A stretch of DNA of 60,000 nt from Owenia fusiformis (lineage: Eukaryota > Annelida > Polychaeta > Sabellida > Oweniidae), in assembly GCA_903813345.2 (NCBI GenBank), contig CAIIXF020000003.1:26925248-26985247 (forward strand). Direction: 5' to 3'. The notes beneath the pieces were generated by a model. That model had not been told where the DNA came from and made no database searches. It worked only from the letters and a program-made list of their open reading frames with translations. This document shows positions 33,501 through 45,500 of this stretch, one piece after another (within the stretch, counting starts at the first letter, position 1; each line of letters begins with the position of its first letter). Made by a program: the position numbers and the translations under genes.

Positions 33501-36500
33501 TGCATGTCCATGAAATCAACATATATGTCGCAGTCTCTAGTACAACACCAGATTTTTAAAATATCAATTATCGTAAATTGTCCCACATGAAGCTTTTGAA
33601 TTTTAAATGACGAATCCCATTTTACCTATAGCCCCCCCCCCCCAAAAAAAAGGCAAAGAATACAAGGTTTAACAAAAATTGATACGTTTCTTCAGGTTCG
33701 ACAAAGTTATAGGTCTTTCAAGTCAAAATTGTTTTTCAAAAAACCTCTCCCATTGAAATAACACAGGAGGCGAAAAATGATTTTCAAATATGACTTTGAA
33801 GCTCTGTAACTTCAGTATTTATCAAGTAAACTAAAGACTTAGTGTACAAAAAAAGTTGAACATTTCAATTTTCTACATAAAAAGATTTGTTGCTGAATCT
33901 TTTACTGAATAGATATCCAGATTTCTGATTTGCCCCGAACCCACCATTTCTCATTGGTGTACATGGAAATGACGATTTTCAAAAAATCTTCTTTATCAGC
34001 AATTTTCGACCTATTGTAATTGAGGACAAAAAGGCGAATATTTGGAGGTATTGGAAGTAAAGTCAAATTACGTTTCCATCAAAATTATAAGTTATCTCAT
34101 CCCAGGTTAAGTAAATAAAAATTCAAAGGTAAAGCGACTTTAACACGTAGTTCAATGGGGAAGATAAGGTTGCCAAACTTATGGAGGGAAGTGTATGTTT
34201 ATGTTGATAAATAAGTAGATACAGCCAGCTGTTATTTCACTGATCATGCATGATACTTGATATCTGATGTTGTTCACCCGCAATATATAGAGATTATCCT
34301 ATATGAGGACCTGGATATTGGGATTATCCCGAGGCCAATATAATATATCTGCCCGAGGGCCGTAGGTCCCGAGGGTAGATATATCATATTGGCCAAGGGA
34401 TAATCCCAATATCCTGAACCGACTATAGGATGATCTGTTTATCCCATACCAATCACATTGTTCAATTGGCCAAGGTTCAGAAACTTTGCAACAAACCGTG
34501 GAATTATTTTAAAATATTCATGTCCAGTTTTGTATTCTTGTCCGTAGCCGGATTTTCCTGTTCAAATCTTTGAATATTAACGGGGTATACTGTTCCTTCC
34601 CTTTTTTAAAGCATCAAACAGACCGCGATTGTCTGCGTTCTTCTCCATTGTCGTTTACAGTATGCGAACGTTACAAAAAAGAACCGATACGGGAACAGCG
34701 ATTATGACGTAGCGGGCGATATACTATATCTGCCCGCTCGGAGCGGGACGTAAAGCTATATCTGCCCGCTGATGAAAATATAAGTTTTTACAAACCGGCT
34801 TTATGTACCCGTAACACCTCCAAGTATGGGATAAACAGTCTTATCCTATGCCAAGTAGAGTTTAGAGAGATAAGTTGGAAAGATATATCCCGTATCCCGA
34901 TTTTGAGGTTTCCATATCCAGAACCTCCATATCTGCCGCCATATCTCCCGCTCCAGGGTATATCTTCCCGCTTTGAAAAAAATTTGAAAAACAATTTTGA
35001 AAAAATTGAAAAAAAATTGGAAAAATGTTGAAATAATATATGGGTATATGATGACTCGTGCGTCCCTACGGTCCCCGAGGTAGATATATCCCTTTGGATA
35101 GACCCATATTCAAAACTCCCAGCACATAAGCCGTATGTATCACCGCCTGTAATGTTCCGTAGATTGCTTCGAAAACCGAAGGGAAACAGAAGAGGGTAAA
35201 AGGTAAAATTAAACGGCTAAAGAAATTAAATGTATTGTAACGGAATTTTAAATGTAAAATTTTTGATTTTTGATAAAGTGCTGTGTTTTTGTATATAAGG
35301 CAATTATTACACTTGGAAAGTAATTTCCTATTGAGATTATTAAGATTTATAAATGTAGTATCATTTGCAGCACTTAAATTTTACTTACAGAGGTGAAATA
35401 GTTCGCATATTTTATTTATTTAATCAAGATTTTGTTTATGTTGATCGGGCAGTCTTATCTGGCCGTCTAATTTGTAGTTGATCGGTAGTCTAACATGGCA
35501 GCTTTATTATTTTACTTCCTGCTTTTGATTCGATGGAATCGAAGTAAAATTAGACTAGATAGTGATTAATTACTGTTATATTTCTTGAGTCAATATTATA
35601 ATCTTGCTGTATGATCAATATTGAAGCGAAATATGGCGTAAGTAAGCTGTAATTCACAGTTGAAATCTTGTACGAAAATCGATGACGTCATGGGGCCTAT
35701 ATAACTATCTCGCTGTTGAAGGCTCGTCAGTGCGATGCCAGATGTTGTCGAGGAAGGACCTCCAGAGCGTAATTTCGGGAAACAGCTAAAATCTTCTAAG
35801 TTTTATAGAACTTAGTTGATTTTGTGGTCTTGAAGCTATACGTTTGCAGTATACACATGAAGATAGAAGCTGTACCTTAGTAAAATACATCTGATGAGCC
35901 AAGCTATACGTTTGCAGTATACAAGGGCAGATTGAGGAAACTAAGTGTGCGGAACTTAGTTTATTTTGGAACTTGGATTTTGGGGAAACTTTGATGTAGC
36001 TAAGTGTGTGAAACTTAGTTTATTTACCGCACTGGAAGTAAGGGAGATCTACAAGACTGGACAGAACTTCAACAGGGTGAAGCTATCCCCAGCGCAAAGC
36101 AGTAGACGTATTGTCCAGCCTTCATAGACTGAGAGGAAATGCTGACATAACTTGTGTGTGAGAAACAAGCTATTTTGATCATCAAGGAACTTAGACGATT
36201 AACAACATTATTGGACTTAGTCAGTATTTGGTGAAACATTATTTTGGACTTTGTTATTTTTGGAGATAGAAATATTTAACTTAGAATATTTTAGCATCAG
36301 TATAACTTAGTATGAAATTAACTTAGTCAATATTTGGTGAAATATTATTTTGGACTTTGTTGTTTTTGGAAAGAGAAATATTGAACTTAGAATATTTCAA
36401 TATCAGTATCACTTAACATTAAATGAACTTAGTCATTTTAGAGGACAAATATTTTCACATGTTATATTTTTGCATATGTCGTTGTGTGCATGCTATATTT

Positions 36501-39500
36501 GTAGGTAGCCTTATTATTTAATTGTGAAGGAAGCAGGCTACATGGACTTAGCAGTTGATGCCGTGTATTAGATGTCCTTGGACTTGGTAGTTTGAAGATT
36601 GTGATAGTTTGACTTATACATCTACAGAGAAGAGGTTCTGGGACTTAGCAGTTTATTCAACGCGATATTTTGACTTTGATGATTTTGTGTCATTGAAGTT
36701 AGAATATACATCTACAGAGAAGAGGTTCCAGAACTTAGCAGTTTATTCAACGAGATATTTTGACTTTGATGATTTTTGGTCATTGAAGTTAGAATATACA
36801 TCTACAGAGAGGACGTTCCAGGACTTAGCAGATTATCAAGCGAGATATTTTGACTTTGGTGATTTCGCATCATTGAAGTTAGAATATACATCTACAGAGA
36901 TAGACGTTATAGGACTTAGCAGATTATCCAGCGAGATATTTTGACTTTGATGATCTTGTATCATTGAAGTTAGAATATACATCTACATAGAGGAGGATCC
37001 AGGAGATAGCCGTTTACAGAGAAATAGTTTGACTTAGATTATTTCACATAATCAAAGTTGAATTATACTACAACACATTGAGGAGGATTCAGGAGATAGT
37101 CGTTTCCAGACTTGATAGTTTGACTTAGATTATTTCACATAATCAAAGTTGAATTATACTACAACACATAGAGGAGGATCCAGGAGATAGCCGTTTACAG
37201 AGAAATAGTTTGACTTAGATTATTTCACATAATCAAAGTTGAATTATACTACAACCCAGAGAGGAGGATCCAGGAGATAGCCATTTACAGAGCCGATAGT
37301 TTGACTTAGATTATTTTACCGAGCCGATATTCGACTTGATGATTTCACATTATCAAAGCTGAATTGTACTACAATACATTGAAGAGGATCCAGGAGATTA
37401 CTATTTCAGGTTCAAGTTACAAGTACAATACAAGACGTACAAGTATTACAACATATATGAACTTTTAATATTGGAGATACAACAGTGGTATATAGTGATC
37501 ATCAACTCTAGTTTATATGGACTCTGGATATTGTGTTATTAGTGATAAATATTAGCTTATATGGACTTTTGAGTTGTGAGTTTTGAGAGAGATATTAAAA
37601 TCGTAACACTCTTACAATTAGACTTGAAATTTAATGTACATCTTTATTTGGGCTTATAAACGCCACAATATACTGTTTTATATTTTATATTTAATTGTAT
37701 ATGTCTGTTTAATTCTTTAGGGACAATCGCACATTTAACGTGTGCCGTGTAACTCACCAAGTAAACACCGTTTACTAAACAGTGGGCCTATTATTAGCCA
37801 CGCTACCACATTTATCCACAAAAATAGGCCAAACTGTTACAGTATTTTCATTTGATGTTTATTTCACATTTTATGACTATAGGCCTACATTTACATTTCT
37901 AATCAACAAATGGGAAGATATGGACACATATGACACAAGGAGTGTCGAAAAGACGCATTACATGCTTTTAATATTGCTTTACTCCAACCAGATACAGTGT
38001 ACTTAACCGTAAAGATAACAAGTTGTACTATATATACAGAATTTTTGTGTATCTAATTTTGACTTATTAAGATATTGAACTTCCCAATAAAAACTAAAAG
38101 CCCAAAAAAGTTTGTGTTTTGAACATATGTTATTGAAATGAAAATGAGTTTTAAGTTGAATCAGTGGTCTAATTATTTTATTGATAAATTGTATTTTCAA
38201 AGTGTGTATCAATAAATGCCTCGATATGTTGGTTATTTCTTGCAGATCGTGCTGGCTATGGTGATTTCAATCACAAGATCACAAACTGTTTGTACCGGTT
38301 CGGATGGGGATCACCCTATAGACGATGTATGGACGGAAACCATGAATCCACCTGGCATTGATGGAACGTGTCACTGTGATGAATATAAAGACCACTGGAT
38401 AGACATTGGGGATTGCCCTGGGTCCGCTCGTCAATGTGACGCTGCTACCAAATATTGCGTTTGGAAAGGTTTGATATTTGAGCTACAAAGAAATTGTTGA
38501 TGATTATGGTTGACTATGAATGGAGACTTAGATTGAATCTAATAAGCATCGCTCTCGTACTCCCTCGATTAAAATGGATTCATCCTTCTCAAAAGTACTT
38601 CACTGCTCTTTCAATTCAAGAATGAACGGGTAAAGTACTTCACTGCTCTTTCAATTCAAAAATGAACGGGTTCTCATCCGATAAGATGTTGTCAGTTGTT
38701 GCAATATTGGGTATATGTACACGAGTGGGCCATCGTATCGTTACCATTTTTGTAATGGTTGTTACGCGGTAAACAAGATACAAATATATGTCATATTCCG
38801 CAACGAATATGGCATATTCACTTGTGGTGTATGACAGTATGGCATACACAGTAACCAATGAGAACATGATACGGACGTACGCAATTGCAATTGTCAATTG
38901 CATTGATTGAAGGAACGAGTTAAAGTTTATAAATGATCATAATGATTACTGAATCAGCAGTACGTACAGTGTATCGAATATATCAACTTATGCAGAAGTA
39001 TCACTAACCAATCTCACGTAATAAACTTACTCAATCAATCCAGGATTCATACATTTGAACTCGACGCACTAACTGTACATGTATTGGTAATTTTTTTTTA
39101 TAATAAATACTCTTTATTTCTTAAAATCACAAATAAATTTACATTGTTAATCAACGCGTAATCGCCCAGAAAGGGCATTTCTACTGCCGCTTTAAGGATA
39201 TACCAGTGTAACCTCCGAAAAAATCGACCATTTTCAATCTCAACGAAATTAGGTTTTTATTATAGACCTAGATGTAGCGATTCGAAAAATGTAATAAAAA
39301 AGGTAGGTCAACGGATTAGTTTTTTCATGAGAAGCTTCTGAAAATAGGTGTGACGTTATCATCATTTGAATATTTGAGGCGCCATTGATTCCAAAGCAAA
39401 AAAACATATTTTCCTATATTTCGTCGATAAAATGATGATTTAGGGAGTATTGACGATTTTTTCGAGCCAAGATAAACTTCCTTTATACATAATTACATTG

Positions 39501-42500
39501 GTTCGAATATTGGTACACTCAGGACATTTTTTCTTACTTTTTTCACTTAAAGTGTAACCCCTACCCCAACAATATTTGTGAATTTTTGTAACGTTTTTCC
39601 ATTAAAAACATATCTTTTTCATATTCGCATTTTGACACGTTTTGAATCGAAAATTACACAAATTTCCAATGGATTGTGGTATTTTTTTTATTTGCTTATT
39701 CTAAAAAAGGTGTTCTCGTGTTTATTTTGATATAAAAAAAACATAGGGTCAACGGTCTGTTTTACGCTTGAAAATGCCGTTGAAGATTGGTGGGCTTTAA
39801 CAATGATACAAAAGCCACTGGTCAATTCGCGTCATAATTTAACTAAATATATGACGTCTTTCTCAAGAATTAACAAACTCGACTGCTCACAAAAACATAA
39901 ACCAGCTAAGTCCACATGATAAACATCATTCCAAAATATTATAAATTTTGAGGGCTAGATGCCCCAGTAAGACATTCATTCAATAAATGATTATTTAAAA
40001 TGGCTAATAATTGCCATATTTGACTCCTATTCTAATATGCTAATATTTCTGTTCATTTTTCGGGAAAGGATAACGTTACATTTGAGGTTAACAATTGTCA
40101 ACATGTCCTGTCTTAATGAACTGCCTTCACAAGTATAACCTCATAGATCAGGCATGAATGATTTCGCTCGTGATATATAGCATGCGTGCTTTTTGATGAT
40201 TTTCGGGTGGGGTTGTACATTCCCTGTGTGTTCCTCACCCCACGGTCCCCACTTATGTAAAGCTGTCGGATTTGAGCAAGATACGTCTACTGAATGTAGT
40301 ACACGAATAATGTGTTTTTGTGAACGGCTATGGACGTTTTTCGCATTGTATCCGGCATGTCCGATCATGGTCGTTAATACTCACTGGGAAAATATTTTTA
40401 ACTGGTAAATATAATTATAAAAAATATAGAATAATAACATAAATCGAACAAAGGTTTGAATGGCTTGTTTCACATGTTTGATGGTATTTGTTTTGACAGA
40501 AAGGAACAACGAAACAAAGGTAATGATTTCAATAGAAATACATATAAATGAATGTTCGTGTCACTTTAAGTGTCCGTGGTTCATGTAATAAGTACCTGTA
40601 TACATGAATAATAGAAATTCCAAAATAGAATACTGTATTTTACAGTTGACTTTTGATATTAAATATCCCTGGTCAATACATAGGCTATAGACTATAACTT
40701 AATGAAAACTCATACAGACTGTAGCGAAATAAGAAGCAAGTTACACATTAGATTTGTCGTGTTTGTAATACATGGGACATACACATATACTGCTGGGATA
40801 AACGAAAGAAACGGACACGAAACTGGAATGAAACAAGAATATACAAAAAATACTGAATTATTTGGAAGAATTGATGACGTATAGTTCATTTGTTTGTTTA
40901 TTTGTTGATGGGGCAATATGTCACTGACGTCACAGATAATGGTATCATATTCCGAGAATCCATTAACAAAAGTGTTATATGACGTCATGATAAAACAACA
41001 TTGAAAATGAGAATCCCTTAGTTGCTATGGATTACTATGTCGTAAAGCGTCATATATCGTCATTCTGCGTCCTTGATATTTAATACAGAACACTTGTCAA
41101 ATGTGAAGTTAACAAACGAGCTTTTCATAGAGGTGTTAATTTTCTATTTCTGTAATTTAAAAATATATCACCATTGTCGTAAGGGTTACACTGGTATATC
41201 CTTAAGTGAATTTAAATTACAATATGATAACATTTAGTCAAAGTCATAGTTAGTATAAGAAAAATATAGAATTTAAATACAATCTGTTTTTCTACCTGTA
41301 TTTTCCCCCCGTTGGTGCCCTGAATTTGAATTACTGTTATCGATTGTTTAATTGTGTTTAATGAAATTTATAACTGCCTTAAAGATTTTGGAATTGTTTT
41401 CATTTGTCAGATCCTTGTCGCCAAAAAGTAGGGAATTTGTCTTGTTTTTTAATGTTTTGTATTTAGTTACATCTAAGTTTAGTTCATGTTTAACCACCGC
41501 TAGCACATTTGTTTCTCTCAGAGGGCAGGACAAGAGTTTATGTTGTGCTGTCTCTCGAGCTCCACAGTCACAATATGGATCGTCAATGAAAGAGAAATTA
41601 TTGTCAAAAAGATCGGATTTAAAATATCGATTTACTCTTATCTTATTTAGTACAATTTCTTCTTTTCTATCAAGATTCTGTATGTAGGAGGTTGAAATTG
41701 TAGGTTCAATGTTATTAGTGAGGTGATCTTTAAGTTGTTTTTTGGAAAGTGAGAAGCTGTTCGTTTCCTTATGGTCTCTAGGAAGACGGTTCCACAAGGT
41801 TATCATTGAGCAAACTGTTCCCGATTTCATTTTTTACTAATTGAGCCTGGTAATTTGTAGTCATTGGTTGTTCTAAGAACTCGCGTCTGAAGTGATTTAT
41901 ATCGTTCAAAAATCCGTGTTACGTAAGATGGTATCAAATTGTTATGAATCTTGAACATAACGCGCAATTTATGTTCATCCCGTCTATTTTGGAGATTACC
42001 CAAATTTAATATTTCAAAGTTTTCTGCTTGCACCTTGCATAACACCAGAACAAATAACAGCTGCCCTATAATGTAGCTTGTCTAACTGGTCTAGGCTGGT
42101 AGCTGGAGCAGCGTCATAAATGATATCGACAATAGTCCAGATGAGACAGGATAAAGGAAGAGTAAATTTTTTCCAGGTGTTTGGAATTTAATCTATGCTT
42201 AAGTGCCATAACTGGATTTAATAATTTTTGAACTTTACCTTCTAGATATTCAATATGGGTTTTGAAAGTTAACTTTTCATCAAGATTAGACCGAGGTGCT
42301 CATGATGTTTAATTTGATCTATTGGAGTGTCATCGAAAACAAAGTTTGGATATGTTCTCTCAATTGGTCTATTTGTTTTAAAGATCAATTCGTGACTTTT
42401 TTGTGGTGCGAAGGTTGGTCCCCATTTGTTTGGTGATTTCTTGGGTCAACCGGACAAAAAAGTGATGTGTCATCCGCATAGATAAAACATTTTGAGTTTA

Positions 42501-45500
42501 AGTCGTCTGTTATGTCTTTAAGATATAACAAAAAGAAGATCGGTCCCCATATTGAGCCTTGGGGGACTCCGGAGTTGATTCGACCGACTTTACTCGACCA
42601 AGACAATTCATCATAGATCTTAATTTTAATTGTTCTGTTTGTGAGGTAAGATTGAAAAAGGTAGATTAGTGATTTTGGGATACCGTATGATTTTAGTTTC
42701 TGAAGAAGTAGTACATGAGGGACTTTGTCGAAGGCTGATTGAATGTCCAAAAATATTGCTCTAACATCAAGACCATTTTCAAAATTTTGAAGAATGTAGT
42801 TTGTTATAGCAGTGAGTTGAAGTTGAGTGTTGTGTTCTTTAAGAAATCCAGATTGCATTTCATAAATTAGGTTATTTGATGTCAAGTGGGTCATCAGTTT
42901 AGAATTTACTATTTTTTCAAAAAGTTTAGACAATGTACAAAGTAAGGTTACTGGCCGATAATTTTTTATCAGAGGTTTGTCATCTTTTTTATGGATAGGA
43001 CAAACAACTCCTTCTCTCCATTTTGAAGGAAACGTCTTAGAAATGAGAATCGAATTAAAAAGTTTTGATAATGGAATGGCGAGGGAGTCACTTGCTAATT
43101 TTAACATTTCATTTGTGATTAGGTCATGTCCGGCTGATTTTCCACGCTTTAATTCCACTATACTTTCCACAATAATTTGTGGAGAAATTTCAAATTCTAG
43201 CATATATAAGTGAGTTCTGCTTCGAGAGGGCCTTTCCATCACAGTTATTTCATTGAAATATTTGGAAACAAAATGTTCGAGAAACAGGTTAGCCTTACCT
43301 AGGTTGCTATGTACTGGGGTATTTTTTTCGAGGTCAAACATTGTTGGAAAGGAATTGCAAAAACGTTTACCGAGGAGTTGTTTTATAAGCGATCGCTTGC
43401 TAAAACACTTTGGCAGAGAGCTTGTATTTTATTTTGTTCACAATTAAAAGCTCAGATACTATCACAAAATATTAAAGTTACAAAATATAATACGAAATGT
43501 AGGCTATATTAATTCAACTTATTGTCAATGCCTTGTCATTCGTAAATGACTATTACAAACATAATTCAGTTTCTGGATCTGACGTTGACACTACAACTTC
43601 ACCGGAACTGCCAAACATAACTACAACCAAATCTGAGCAAGAGCATGAAGCTACTACACCCGAACTGCCAAACATGGACATCACACCTGAACTGCCAAAC
43701 ATGGAAATCACACCTGAACTGCTATGTTAATGTACGCATCGTGAAAGTGGAAATAAACGAAATAATTAAAAAACGACGTGTCTTTTATTTCCCCGGGGAT
43801 TATCGTCGGTTAACCGGTTAATAATTTCAATACCGGTAAATGCTCAATTCCGTACCGAAACCGTATAACCGGAATTACCGTCAGCCTTTAGAAATTAATC
43901 CATCGCCTCTAACAAACGGATTAGCTTTCAGTGTTAACAAAACTCATATTAAAGAAATTGAATAATTGGGGATTAAACGTTTACTTATCATATTGCTCTG
44001 ACATACATGTACTGTATGTCAACATGTTATTTACATCAGTTTGTTCTACCATGCACCAATTTGCTCAAAGCGTAATCATCGCTATGTCAGATGAAACATT
44101 AGGAATAAATGTAAAATGTGCCCGCTTCTTTATTTTCATTATCAAACAACTAAACATACCGAATATACATTTGCAAATGGAAAACAAAAAATTAATTAAA
44201 ACCAGTTTTAATTAAAATGGTCCAATTGCAGTAGAAACAAATGTATTACATCATGGACTAATCTGTTGTTTATATCCCCAGTTTATATCTCAGATATATG
44301 GATAACAGAAAACGCATGAATTGTGAAATGTGAGAGAATACACGTTTTAATTTTGTTTTAGCATGGCTTAACACCACTTGTATCAGTTAACCTAATATAC
44401 CTTTCTTATTTACTATCAGCGATTTGCCAGAAGAAATCAGAGCAATACATGTACATCCAATATAATACAGGCTCGGAATAAGTTTTAGCCCAGGGGATCA
44501 ATTTTCAAAACAAACCAAGGGGTCACACTTGATCATTTTGGCCCTAAATCACTTAACAGTGCTCAGATTGGTAAAAAATGTAGGATTTTGAAAGAATTTT
44601 GGCAAGGGGGGGATTTACTTGACCCCCCCCCCCTCCCTGGCCATGGACCTATACCAAATTCGTAATGTATTGATATATTGCAGTTTCGTGTCATAAATGT
44701 TTTGTGTTGTTTCTGAAATGATTAAAGGTGTTTGTTTCTGTGTAAGAGGGGGCTTTAAGTGTTGTTTGTTGTAAACTTAATTTGACAGAAAAACAATTGA
44801 GTTAAATTGTGAGGAAACCCAATAGAGTTAAAATGTGAGGAAACCCATTGATTAAAAATTAACTTTCCGTTGAGTCAATCAATTAAATCCAAATTTTAAC
44901 ACAATGTTAATCATAACATAAGGGACATTATACAATCAAATAAATATGAAAAACTTAATTTGCAATTTATTTTTCACTTGAAATTAGAACCATTGGCTGT
45001 GGAAATAAATCCATTAACTCAAACAAACAGATTATTTATCAGTGTGAACAAAACTCAAATCATGGAAATTGAATAATTAGGGATTAAAGTTTGACTTATT
45101 ATATTGCTCTGGAATGTCAATACATGTATGTGAATGGTGAAAAACTACATGATTTTGACAGAATTGTTGGCCACGGGGAGGGGGTCCTCAGCTACGGGTC
45201 TGTATAAAATGCGTAATGTGTTTATTGAATATTGAGCAGTTCCCTGTCATGACTGTTTTTCCGGTTGGCAAAGTGAATACAGGTGGTTGTTTGTACCTGT
45301 GTAAGAGGGGATCGATTTAAATGTTGTTTGCTATAAACTCCTAAACTTAATGTGACAGAGAAACAATGGATTAAAAATGTGAGGAAAACAAATTAATTAA
45401 AAATTCAAAAATTAACTTTACAATGAATTAATTGATTGAATCAAAAATTTAACACAATGTTAATCATAACATGAGGGACATTATACAATTAAATATGTAT

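Noticed and set aside
36609-36944. 111-codon repetitive ORF
   Set aside because: It is the minisatellite translated; unit length is not consistently a multiple of three, and the frame breaks in later units.
40141-40408. ORFs on both strands inside the TTAA element
   Set aside because: Short, with no transposase motifs, and they overlap each other.
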